Below are positions 1-6,366 of a stretch of DNA of 15,723 nt, one piece after another; the first letter of the stretch is position 1, and each line of letters begins with the position of its first letter. The stretch comes from DATBGS01 sp036557885 (lineage in GTDB: Bacteria; Chloroflexota; Ktedonobacteria; Ktedonobacterales; DATBGS01), in NCBI GenBank assembly GCA_036557885.1, contig DATBGS010000163.1, forward strand, positions 1-15,723, read 5' to 3'. Both the position numbers and the translations under genes were made by a program. Below the pieces are notes generated by a model. That model was not told the origin of the DNA and searched no databases. It saw only the letters and a list, made by a program, of their open reading frames with translations.

Positions 1-138
1 CTCCAAGATTCCGGTGATTAACGCGCCGCGCTAACTATTCAAGCGGAGCGAGAAGCGGGCGGATGGTTGCAACCATCCGCCCGCTTCTCGCTCCGCTTGA
101 ATAGTTAGCGCGGCGCGTTAATCACCGGAATCTTGGAG
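1..138. repeat. Perfect 138-bp palindrome at the window edge
   Basis: Bases 1-69 are the exact reverse complement of bases 70-138. There is no loop, and the centre is GGTTGCAACC. The right arm contains the last codons and the stop of the oxidoreductase gene, so the left arm is an inverted copy of that coding end. The inner part (GC-rich arms around the centre) could be a natural terminator for the gene. The outer part copies protein-coding sequence with no mismatch, which suggests either a fold-back chimera or assembly artefact, or a true very recent inverted duplication. It reaches the first base, so its real extent is unknown. Confidence 0.97.
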
Positions 139-1925
139 ACATTCCAGCGGTTGTTGGCGCTGGCCGTCTCGAACTGCACCATCGAAATCGCATCGGTTGG
201 GCAGCGCACGATGCACAGCCCGCAGCGGATGCACTTATCCTCGTCAATGATCATGTCGGCTCCAGCAGACCATGTGCCCGCAAGCTGGTGCTCTGGGTCG
301 CCCTTAACCACCGTCTTCAGGCCGTCCATGCTGATGCAGTCATAGGGGCAGATGTCCACGCAGCCCGAACACAGGATGCAGATGGAGGGGTCAATCATGA
401 TGTTCAGCGCGCATTGCAGACAGCGCCGCGCCTGTGTGACGGCCTCCTCCGGGCTGTAGCCGGTTTCGGATTCGGTGAAGATGCTGTAGCGCTTCTCCAG
501 CGGCAGAGCCGGAATGGTCTGGTGGGGGATGGACTCGTAGTTATCCACCATGCCGCGCCGGAAGTCGGGCAACTCCACCTCGATTGGCTCTTCTTCGGGG
601 ATGTCCTCGCCGCCCAGATAGCGGTTAATCGCGGCGGCGGCGTCGCGCCCATCGGCAATGGCCGAGATCAGGTTGCGCGCGCCTTCCGTGTAGTCACCGC
701 CCGCGAACAGCCCCGGAACGTTGGTCATCCAGGAGTCTTGATCAATCAGCGGGATGCCCCATTTGTTCTTTTCCACATTCATTTCATCGGGCACGAACGA
801 GCCATCCGAATACTGACCAAAGGCGGAAAGCACCGTATCGCACTCAATCACAAACTCGGAATCTGGCACGCGAATTGGGCGGCGGCGTCCGCTGGCGTCC
901 GGGTCGCCCAGTTTGTTGCGGAACAGTTTGATGCCGCTGACATGCGTGCCGTCTTTAGTCAAAATCTCTGCCGGGCCAGCCAGGTAGATGAACTCGACAT
1001 GCTCCAGCGTGGCCTGGTCCACTTCGTATTCATCCGACCCCATCTCCTCTTTGCTGCGGCGATAGATCACATAAACCTTCTCCGCGCCAAAGCGAATGGA
1101 GGAGCGGCAGCAGTCCATCGCGGTGAAGCCGCCGCCCAGGACGACGACGCGCTTGCCCACAAAGACCGGCTCGCCAAAGTTGACTTTCTCCAGGAAGGGC
1201 AGGCCGCTCATCACGCCTTCCAGATGCACACCGGGGATGATCTTATTCTTGTCGTCGGTCAGGTCGTTAGACATCTGGCAGCCAGCGGCGATATAGACGG
1301 CGGCGTACTGCTGCATCATCTCCGTGAGCGAGACATCTTTGCCGACGGTGGTGTTCATCACCATCTCTACGCCCAGGTCGTCAAGATACTCGTCGCACTC
1401 TTCGCGCGTCACGTCGCGCGGCAGGCGCCAGATGGGGATGCCGCCCACCATCATGCCGCCCGCTGTGGGGTAGGTGTCGTAGATGGTGACGGGGTAGCCC
1501 AGGTTGCGCAGGTCACGCGCGGCGCCCATGCCAGCAGACCCGGCGCCAATAATCGCCACTTTCTGGTTTTTGGTGGTTGGCGGCGTTTCGGCGCGATGGC
1601 GATATTCGCGGTGATCAGCGGCGGCGCGCTTCAGCCAGCAGATGGTGATAGGCTTGCCGTCAATCTTGTTGCGGCGGCAGACCGGCTCGCAGGGACGCGC
1701 GCAGGTGCGCCCCAGCACGCCCGGCACCACGTTGGCATTGCGGTTCAGCAGATAGGCTTCGTCAAAGCGGCCCTGGGAGATCAGACCGATATAGGTTGAG
1801 ACATCGGTATGAGCTGGGCAGCCTACCTGACAGGGGATATTGGTTTTGTACCAGTCGGGGTCCCAACTTTCCGACGCATATTTTAGATGCTCTTCCTGTG
1901 TGTCGAAATTTTCTAGTTCAGACAT
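105..1925 (-). CDS. FAD/NAD(P)-dependent oxidoreductase, GltD family, with C-terminal 4Fe-4S ferredoxin domain
   Basis: This 606-residue cytoplasmic flavoprotein resembles the small subunit of glutamate synthase fused to a ferredoxin domain. An N-terminal Fe-S domain has Cys at 32, 36, 75, 79 and 83. A FAD-binding Rossmann motif GAGSAGMG lies at 127-134, the NAD(P)-binding motif GGGFTAMD at 264-271, and the second FAD contact GGDYTEGA at 409-416. The C-terminus has CLQC at 502-505 and two classic 4Fe-4S clusters, CILCSGCVDIC (516-526) and CIRCGLCIVRC (565-575). The family moves electrons between NAD(P)H, flavin and Fe-S carriers. A glutamate synthase large subunit is not in the window, so glutamate synthesis is not shown; AegA-, PreT- or NfnB-like roles are alternatives. 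The start at 1925 (MSELENF) is chosen because AAGGGAA lies about 9 bases upstream and the 56-residue upstream extension does not resemble the family. Confidence 0.92.
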   Translation of the reverse strand: MSELENFDTQEEHLKYASESWDPDWYKTNIPCQVGCPAHTDVSTYIGLISQGRFDEAYLLNRNANVVPGVLGRTCARPCEPVCRRNKIDGKPITICWLKRAAADHREYRHRAETPPTTKNQKVAIIGAGSAGMGAARDLRNLGYPVTIYDTYPTAGGMMVGGIPIWRLPRDVTREECDEYLDDLGVEMVMNTTVGKDVSLTEMMQQYAAVYIAAGCQMSNDLTDDKNKIIPGVHLEGVMSGLPFLEKVNFGEPVFVGKRVVVLGGGFTAMDCCRSSIRFGAEKVYVIYRRSKEEMGSDEYEVDQATLEHVEFIYLAGPAEILTKDGTHVSGIKLFRNKLGDPDASGRRRPIRVPDSEFVIECDTVLSAFGQYSDGSFVPDEMNVEKNKWGIPLIDQDSWMTNVPGLFAGGDYTEGARNLISAIADGRDAAAAINRYLGGEDIPEEEPIEVELPDFRRGMVDNYESIPHQTIPALPLEKRYSIFTESETGYSPEEAVTQARRCLQCALNIMIDPSICILCSGCVDICPYDCISMDGLKTVVKGDPEHQLAGTWSAGADMIIDEDKCIRCGLCIVRCPTDAISMVQFETASANNRWNVSKIPVINAPR

Positions 1926-1959
1926 CAGGATGTTCCCTTTCCGTTGGGCTGTGGTCGCG

Positions 1960-2018
1960 GCGACAGGCGGCGGGTGTTCTGGCTGCCTGTCGCTCGCTAG
2001 GCTCTCTCCGCGAGAGAG
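1960..2018 (-). promoter_or_regulatory. Two hairpins in the 5' leader of the oxidoreductase gene
   Basis: The stem CTCTCTC/GAGAGAG with a 3-base loop is at 2002-2018. The 9-bp stem GCGACAGGC/GCCTGTCGC with a 16-base loop is at 1960-1993. Both lie between the candidate promoter and the ribosome binding site. No U-run follows either stem, so they are not ordinary terminators. They could affect translation or mRNA stability; no ligand class is recognised. Confidence 0.4.
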
Positions 2019-2083
2019 GAGTGTGTATGGTACCAGTATATTGGATAGGACTGGCAAAGAGAAGAATAGGTATTTCTCTCCAG

Positions 2084-2113
2084 AGTATACCACAGCGGGC
2101 TTGATGCGAACAA
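2084..2113 (-). promoter_or_regulatory. Candidate sigma70-type promoter for the oxidoreductase gene
   Basis: On the minus strand, TTGTTC (2108-2113) and TATACT (2084-2089) are separated by 18 bases. The -10 is good and the -35 is partial. It would give a leader of about 150 nt. A second TATACT lies at 2035-2040 without a convincing -35. Confidence 0.4.
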
Positions 2114-2129
2114 GAGGAGCAAGCGCTCG

Positions 2130-2318
2130 CTACCGCCGCGCGTTCATGGTCCCCAGCCCAACTGCCAGCAACAGAGCGACTGTCACGCTCACCCAGAGGG
2201 TGAGTTGAGAGTTCGCTCCCACCGCCACCAGACCCAGCGGCAGCGCCAGCAAGAGCACCATTGCCAGCACCGTGAAGAGGCGTATCTGGTTACGCTTGCG
2301 GCGCTGCTGCTCGTCCAT
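2130..2318 (-). CDS. Small two-TM membrane protein
   Basis: This protein of 62 residues is not recognised as a named family. A charged N-terminus (DEQQRRKRNQ) is followed by two hydrophobic stretches at about 14-34 and 38-58, the second ending at NARR. It therefore looks like a small helical-hairpin inner-membrane protein with both ends probably cytoplasmic. The start is well supported by GGAGG about 7 bases upstream of ATG. It begins 27 bases after the lysS stop on the same strand and is probably co-transcribed with lysS. Its function cannot be told from sequence. Confidence 0.72.
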   Translation of the reverse strand: MDEQQRRKRNQIRLFTVLAMVLLLALPLGLVAVGANSQLTLWVSVTVALLLAVGLGTMNARR

Positions 2319-2345
2319 TGTTGTTCCTCCGGTGCTACAAGGGGA

Positions 2346-3812
2346 CTATTCATCACGCAAGCTGGGGAAGAGAATCACATCGCGGATGGTTTCCTGGTTG
2401 GTCAGGAACATGATCACCCGATCTATGCCAATGCCCAGCCCGCCCGTTGGCGGCATGCCATGCTCCAACGCCTCGATGTAGTCTTCATCGAGCATCTGCG
2501 CCTCGTCATCGCCCTGCGCCCGCTGCCGCGCCTGGTCCTCAAAACGCGCGCGTTGTTCCAGCGGGTCGTTGAGTTCGGTGTAGGCGTTGCCGCACTCAAA
2601 ACCGGCCAGGAATGGCTGGAAGCGCTCAACCGTCGTTGAGTCGTCTTCGCGCTGCTTTGCCAGCGGCGAAACATCCAGCGGATAATCATAGAGAAACAGA
2701 GCTTGCCGCAACTGCGGGTGCTGGCGCCGCTTGAGCATCTGGCCCTTGAGGTCATCAATTAGCCGCCCGCGCCCCAGCTTCTCATCGGCCTCGAAGCCAT
2801 GCGCGCGCATCGCTTCGGCCAGCGCCTCGCGCTCCGGGTAGCGCTCCACCTCGATGCCGGTAAACTCGGCCAGCGCCTCGCGCAAGGGGATGCGCGTCCA
2901 GGGCGGCTCTACATTGACCTCAAAGCCTTGATATTCCACCCGCGTGCTGCCCTTCACAGCGATGGTCATTTCCGCGATCATCTCTTCCACCAGGCGCATC
3001 ATGCTCTCGTAATCACCATATGCCTGATAGCATTCCATCATGGTGAATTCGGGCTGGTGCGTGCGGTCAATGCCCTCGTTGCGGAAGTCCTTGCCAATCT
3101 CATAGACGCGCTCAATGCCGCCCGCAATCAGCCGCTTGAGATACAGTTCTGTGGCGATGCGCAGATAGAAGTCGCGGTCCAGCGCGTTGTGATGCGTGAC
3201 AAAGGGCCGCGCCGTTGCGCCGCCATAGAGCGGCTGAAGCGTGGGCGTTTCCACCTCCAGAAAGCCATGCGCGTCCAGATAGCGGCGCATGGCGCTGATC
3301 GCCTTGCTGCGCACCACAAAGATGGGCACGACCTCATTACGGTTGGCGACCAGATCAAGATAGCGCTTGCGGTAGCGCACCTCCACATCCGAGAGGCCAT
3401 GATACTTATCGGGCATTTGCTGCAACGCCTTGCTGAGCAGGCGATACTGGCGCACCTTGAGCGTGCGTTCGCCCGTCTTCGTGAGGAACAGGTGCCCCGT
3501 TGCCTCGATAAAGTCGCCATTATCCAACCGGCGCACGCCGAGATAGGGCTGCTCGCCAATGTCATCGCGCCGAAAATACACCTGCAAGCGCCCGGTGCCG
3601 TCCTCGATGTGCATAAAGGTGGTCTTGCCCATATCGCGGGAAAGCACAATACGCCCCGTCAGCGTAATATCTTGCTCGGCGGCCATCAGGCCGTCAAAAT
3701 GCGCCAGCGTCTCCTCAATCGTATGGGTGCGGTGCGCGCGCGTGGGATAGGGGTTGACCCCTTCCGCTCGCCAGGCGCGCAGCTTTTCTAAGCGAACCTC
3801 GCGTTCTTCCAT
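2346..3812 (-). CDS. lysS: Lysine--tRNA ligase, class II
   Basis: LysS charges tRNA-Lys with lysine using ATP and is essential for translation. The 488 residues match the usual length of about 490-505. An N-terminal OB-fold anticodon-binding domain spans roughly 48-130 (TLTGRIVLSRDMGKTTFMHIEDGTG begins near 50, read in parts). The class II catalytic core follows: motif 2 around FRNEGIDRTHQPEFTMMECY (243-262), the lysine/ATP-site stretch GNAYTELNDP (408-417), and motif 3 GLGIGIDRVIMFL (458-470). The start at 3812 is the first Met of a typical N-terminus (REVRLEKLRAW...GVNPYP), although the ribosome binding site (AGAGAG) is weak. The small membrane protein follows closely. No frameshift or missing motif is seen. 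Confidence 0.97.
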   Translation of the reverse strand: MEEREVRLEKLRAWRAEGVNPYPTRAHRTHTIEETLAHFDGLMAAEQDITLTGRIVLSRDMGKTTFMHIEDGTGRLQVYFRRDDIGEQPYLGVRRLDNGDFIEATGHLFLTKTGERTLKVRQYRLLSKALQQMPDKYHGLSDVEVRYRKRYLDLVANRNEVVPIFVVRSKAISAMRRYLDAHGFLEVETPTLQPLYGGATARPFVTHHNALDRDFYLRIATELYLKRLIAGGIERVYEIGKDFRNEGIDRTHQPEFTMMECYQAYGDYESMMRLVEEMIAEMTIAVKGSTRVEYQGFEVNVEPPWTRIPLREALAEFTGIEVERYPEREALAEAMRAHGFEADEKLGRGRLIDDLKGQMLKRRQHPQLRQALFLYDYPLDVSPLAKQREDDSTTVERFQPFLAGFECGNAYTELNDPLEQRARFEDQARQRAQGDDEAQMLDEDYIEALEHGMPPTGGLGIGIDRVIMFLTNQETIRDVILFPSLRDE

Positions 3813-3881
3813 GTGCTGCTCTCTTTATTGCGTGTCTGTGTGGTCTAGTGTAAGTTCCGATATTGTATCATTGCGCCTGCG

Positions 3882-3914
3882 CAAAAGAATGGGCCGAGGC
3901 ACCAGCCCCGGCCC
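3882..3914 (-). terminator. Intrinsic terminator after the DUF5654-like gene
   Basis: The hairpin GGGCCG / CGGCCC has an inner GGC/GCC pair and an ACCA loop (3891-3914). On the minus strand it is followed by ATTCTTTTG. It lies 31 bases after the stop of the membrane-protein gene and upstream of lysS, so it separates the two transcripts. Confidence 0.7.
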
Positions 3915-3945
3915 GTATGCCAACTCTGGCGGGTGATGCCTGCGG

Positions 3946-4536
3946 TCAATCGTCGCCTTTTCTGCCCCTGGAGCGTCCGCCTTCTTCGGAACTGTCTCCT
4001 TCGCCTTTGCTTTCCGCTTTTTTGCCGCCACCTTCTCCAGCATGCACCTCGCCAATGAGCGATTTAGCCCCCAGCTTGGTGTTGAGCCTGGTCAGATAGA
4101 AGATGATCGCTACTGCAAAGAAGGTCACGACGACCGCATAGATCGTCGAACTGATGACCAATGGCAAGGTCACATCAGCGCTTGTGCTGGAAGGCGGTGG
4201 GTAGAAGTATTTGAATAAATTCTGAATGGCCTCATTCCAGGCGAGCGCAGCGACCAGCGCAAAGGCCGAAGTAACCAGACTTGTTGTGGTTGCCAGGAAG
4301 ACCTTGCCAGTATCGGCGCTTTGCTTCTCCAGGCTCTTGACCTGGCCCTGAAGCTGTTTGATGGTTTCGGCCTGCTTCAAGACTTCTAGCTGACTGTTGG
4401 CCTGCGCGATCAGGCTTTGCGGCGTGGGGGTTCTTGATTTTTTGGCTGCGGCGACAGCGGTTGCAGTGGCAGCCGTTGATGCAGCGGTGGCTACAGTGGC
4501 GACGGTTTGCTGAGCCGGGGTTTGGTGCTCATCCAT
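3946..4536 (-). CDS. DUF5654-like membrane protein with coiled coil and charged tail
   Basis: This 196-residue protein has an Ala/Thr-rich N-terminus (1-35) and a short coiled-coil-like segment (about 45-74, ending VKSLEKQ). Two membrane segments follow at about 80-100 (TSLVTSAFALVAALAWNEAI region) and 126-148 (YAVVVTFFAVAIIFYL region), separated by a Pro/Ser linker. It ends in a highly charged Gly/Ser/Lys/Glu tail (165-196). The pattern SAFALVAALAWNEAIQ is typical of DUF5654, a family of unknown function; assignment is from memory of the pattern. The start at 4536 is preferred over the longer frame because AAGGAGG lies 8 bases upstream. Terminators on both sides suggest a monocistronic transcript. 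Confidence 0.78.
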   Translation of the reverse strand: MDEHQTPAQQTVATVATAASTAATATAVAAAKKSRTPTPQSLIAQANSQLEVLKQAETIKQLQGQVKSLEKQSADTGKVFLATTTSLVTSAFALVAALAWNEAIQNLFKYFYPPPSSTSADVTLPLVISSTIYAVVVTFFAVAIIFYLTRLNTKLGAKSLIGEVHAGEGGGKKAESKGEGDSSEEGGRSRGRKGDD

Positions 4537-4573
4537 TCCAATGTCCTCCTTCACGAGCGGGAAAGAGCGTGCG

Positions 4574-4611
4574 AAAAATAATGACGGGCGCCTGGGTGAA
4601 CCAGGCACCCG
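4574..4611 (-). terminator. Intrinsic terminator after greA
   Basis: The stem CGGGCGCCTGG / CCAGGCACCCG has one internal mismatch and a 5-base loop (4585-4611). On the minus strand it is followed by ATTATTTTT (4574-4582). It lies 38 bases after the greA stop and just upstream of the ribosome binding site of the next gene. Confidence 0.82.
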
Positions 4612-4648
4612 CCACAGTATATCACGGCTCAGCCGCTGTGTGAAGGGG

Positions 4649-5116
4649 CTATTCCAATCCCAACACCGTATAGGTGCGCACGCCGCTGGGCGTGGAAACC
4701 GTAACCTGATCGCCCACCTTATGGCCGATCAGCGCGTTTCCTACCGGGGACTCGTTGGAGATGCGGCCCTCGGAAGGGTTGGCTTCATCCGGGCCAACGA
4801 TGGCGTAACGTACCTCGCGGTTGGCCTCGGTGCGCAGAGACACATGCGAACCCAGCGTGATCTCATCGCCCCCTGGCCCCAGCTTCAGTTCTTTTGCAGA
4901 TGACAGCAGCCGCTGAAGCCGCGCAATCTCTGCTTCGATGCGCGCCTGTTCGTTTTTGGCATCTTCATAGGTGGCGTTGTCGGTGACATCGCCCGATTCT
5001 TTGGCCTCGTGGATGTAGTCGGCAATCTCCGGGCGTTTGACAAAGAGCAGGTGCTCCAGGCGCTCCAGATGGCGCTGTCGGCCTTCAGAGGTCAAATAAA
5101 TATCTTGCGTTTCCAT
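4649..5116 (-). CDS. greA: Transcription elongation factor GreA
   Basis: GreA enters the secondary channel of RNA polymerase and stimulates cleavage of backtracked transcripts. The 155 residues match the usual 155-160. The N-terminal coiled coil (about 10-75) carries the tip motif GDVTDNATYEDAKNEQ (42-57). The usual pattern is GDLSENAEYxAAKxxQ, so the second tip acidic residue is Asp46 rather than the common Glu. A C-terminal FKBP-like domain (80-155) ends with the typical VGDxVxVxTPxGxxxYxVL pattern. The start at 5116 (METQDIYLT) is chosen because AAAGGAAAA lies just upstream; the longer frame adds 38 atypical residues. birA ends 119 bases upstream on the same strand. Confidence 0.95.
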   Translation of the reverse strand: METQDIYLTSEGRQRHLERLEHLLFVKRPEIADYIHEAKESGDVTDNATYEDAKNEQARIEAEIARLQRLLSSAKELKLGPGGDEITLGSHVSLRTEANREVRYAIVGPDEANPSEGRISNESPVGNALIGHKVGDQVTVSTPSGVRTYTVLGLE

Positions 5117-5143
5117 AGTTTTCCTTTCTGCGCGGCTCCTGGT

Positions 5144-5162
5144 GAACAGCAGTGTTCTGTTC
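5144..5162. repeat. Inverted repeat GAACAG-N7-CTGTTC in the birA-greA gap
   Basis: This 6-bp inverted repeat with a 7-base spacer lies in the 119-bp birA-greA interval, about 28 bases upstream of the greA start. It could be an operator or an mRNA hairpin. No convincing promoter is seen beside it. Confidence 0.3.
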
Positions 5163-5235
5163 CAGATGAGCCAGCGAGGACTACGCGCTTTCTTGCGGGT
5201 AGTCTTTTTGCATATGCTGAAGGGCGTCATACGTT

Positions 5236-6051
5236 TTAGAGGAGATGTACATCGCCCCAGTGAATCTGGGCAGTGGTTCCGTCGTCCTGTCGGACGAGCA
5301 GCGCGCCATCGGCCTCAACGTCGCTGGCGACCCCCTCGATAATGCGCTCGCCCTGTTGGATGCGCACCCGGCGCCCAAGTGTGGCGAGATGCTCGCGCCA
5401 GCCGTTCCAGACCTGTCTGGCTCCTTCAGCACCATTGTACTGAAGTTGCAAGTAATGCTCCTCGAAACGATGCAGTAAGGCGGCAATCAGCGTCTCGCGC
5501 CGAATGCCAGAGACGCCTTGTTCTGCTATGGAGGTTGCTCGCTCGGCAAGTTCGTGGTCCTCCTTGAATGAGCCAGAAACATTCAAGCCAATGCCGACGA
5601 CAGCGCACCAGCGGTTGTCGGGGCCACTGGTGGTTTCGATGAGGATGCCGCAGATTTTTTTCCCGGCAAGCAGCACGTCGTTGGGCCACTTGATGGCTGG
5701 CGACAGTTTCGTGGTCTGTGCAATCGCTTCGCGCACAGCAAGCGCGGCGCACATGACCAGATACGGCATGGAGAAGGATGGAAACACCACGATGGAGAGC
5801 AGGATTTGCTGTCCTGGCAGGGAGCGCCATTGGCGCCCCTGGCGCCCGCGTCCGCCCGGCTGGTGATCGGTCAGCACAACCGTTCCCTCGGTGGCCTGCT
5901 GCCCGCCCCCTTGAGGTGGCTGGCGTATAAGGTCCATTGCCAGCGTGTTGGTGGAATCCAGGGTGGGATGGTAGAGAAGCGTCTTACCAATGTACGCTGT
6001 CTGCAACGTCCCCCGTAGCTCCTCAATAGCCAGCAGAGGGAAGCCTTCCAT
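5236..6051 (-). CDS. birA: Biotin--[acetyl-CoA-carboxylase] ligase
   Basis: BirA activates biotin as biotinyl-5'-AMP and attaches it to the BCCP domain of acetyl-CoA carboxylase and related enzymes. This 271-residue protein is the short class I form: it starts directly with the catalytic domain and lacks the N-terminal DNA-binding helix-turn-helix of E. coli BirA. It is therefore not expected to be the classical bio-operon repressor. Visible motifs are DSTN (32-35), the biotinyl-AMP loop GRGRQGRQW (67-75), KWPND (121-125) and the catalytic-lysine region GKKICGILIE (130-139). A small C-terminal SH3-like domain spans about 225-271. The start at 6051 has AAGGG about 9 bases upstream. An intrinsic terminator ends only about 24 bases upstream of the start, so expression may depend on readthrough (see leader entry). 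Confidence 0.95.
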   Translation of the reverse strand: MEGFPLLAIEELRGTLQTAYIGKTLLYHPTLDSTNTLAMDLIRQPPQGGGQQATEGTVVLTDHQPGGRGRQGRQWRSLPGQQILLSIVVFPSFSMPYLVMCAALAVREAIAQTTKLSPAIKWPNDVLLAGKKICGILIETTSGPDNRWCAVVGIGLNVSGSFKEDHELAERATSIAEQGVSGIRRETLIAALLHRFEEHYLQLQYNGAEGARQVWNGWREHLATLGRRVRIQQGERIIEGVASDVEADGALLVRQDDGTTAQIHWGDVHLL

Positions 6052-6075
6052 GCGTCTTCACCCTTCATGATAGAG

Positions 6076-6112
6076 AAAAAATTGGAGAGAGGCTTAAATG
6101 CCCTCTCCCCAA
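6076..6112 (-). terminator. Intrinsic terminator directly upstream of birA
   Basis: The hairpin ATTGGGGAGAGGGC / GCCTCTCTCCAAT has one mismatch, one bulge and a TTAAAT loop (6081-6112). It is followed on the minus strand by a run of six T (6076-6081). It ends right before the birA ribosome binding site (about 6061-6065), an arrangement typical of transcription attenuation. Confidence 0.85.
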
Positions 6113-6168
6113 TTGGTACCGCGCAGGCAGGGCGACTTGCCCCATCCAACCCGGCAAATGATACTGGC

Positions 6169-6246
6169 TTAGCTCCAGGACCCTCCACTAAGGGCGGGTG
6201 TGTAGCAAGTCAGCGTACTGCCTGCGCAGCATATACGTTCACTCAT
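6169..6246 (-). CDS. Possible 25-codon leader peptide ORF
   Basis: ATG at 6246 follows a full AAAGGAGG (6257-6264) with a 10-base spacer, and the ORF ends with TAA at 6169. The predicted peptide begins MSERICCAGSTLTC and ends SGGSWS. It has Cys at positions 6, 7 and 14. The codons overlap the 5' strand of the long-range RNA stem, so a translating ribosome would open that stem. This is the layout of a leader-peptide attenuator. It could equally be a real small peptide, or chance. No known family is recognised. Confidence 0.4.
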   Translation of the reverse strand: MSERICCAGSTLTCYTPALSGGSWS

Positions 6247-6275
6247 GTGCACACCACCTCCTTTCGTTGACGTTA

Positions 6276-6304
6276 ATAATACACGGAAAAATCTCTGCTG
6301 TCAA
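6276..6304 (-). promoter_or_regulatory. Strong sigma70-type promoter of the birA leader
   Basis: On the minus strand, a perfect TTGACA (6299-6304) and TATTAT (6276-6281) are separated by exactly 17 bases. It is among the best promoter matches in the window. The expected RNA start is near 6269, about 5 bases before the AAAGGAGG of the leader ORF. Confidence 0.82.
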
Positions 6305-6366
6305 GGGTTTTTCATGGTGTTTCTTCTTTTTTCAGAAAATTCCCAAGGAAATAAGAAGGAGAAATT

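Larger units (their letters stand above)
6076..6270 (-). ncRNA. Candidate structured leader or small RNA upstream of birA
   Basis: A strong promoter drives an RNA of about 195 nt that ends at an intrinsic terminator. The RNA has a long-range stem. Ten base pairs join 6218-6227 to 6121-6130 (CTGCCTGCGC/GCGCAGGCAG), then a 6/3 internal loop, then seven base pairs join 6205-6211 to 6134-6140 (GCAAGTC/GACTTGC). The 64-base apical part can form small hairpins, such as CCCT/AGGG at 6181-6194 and CTGG/CCAG at 6164-6178. The 5' strand of the stem lies inside a short ORF. The whole could be an attenuator or riboswitch for birA-greA, or a free-standing sRNA. I could not match it to the 6S, SRP, tmRNA, T-box, SAM, TPP or cobalamin consensus. 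Confidence 0.55.

Noticed and set aside
288..1799. 503-codon plus-strand frame
   Set aside because: It is antisense to the oxidoreductase gene, whose motifs are unambiguous. The frame is open because of GC-rich codon usage, and its translation resembles no protein family.
1926..2093. 56-residue N-terminal extension of the oxidoreductase
   Set aside because: It runs through the leader hairpins and the -10, and a good ribosome binding site supports the internal ATG at 1925.
2114..2131. Palindrome AGCAAGCGCTCGCT after the 62-aa gene as a terminator
   Set aside because: The stem is short and mismatched and only CCTCTTGTT follows; too weak to call.
2799..3791. 330-codon plus-strand frame
   Set aside because: It is antisense to lysS, which has all class II motifs.
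6114..6123. TGGTACCGCG on the plus strand, similar to the T-box antiterminator core
   Set aside because: No specifier stem, AG bulge or terminator follows on the plus strand. The functional signals here (promoter, terminator T-run) are all on the minus strand, and GGTACC is self-complementary.
5871..6188. 105-codon minus-strand frame from a GTG start
   Set aside because: It crosses the terminator hairpin and overlaps birA out of frame; no family resemblance.
6190..6206. Stretch on the minus strand like the 16S rRNA TACACACCGCCC segment
   Set aside because: The match is short and imperfect, with no other rRNA sequence nearby; coincidence.
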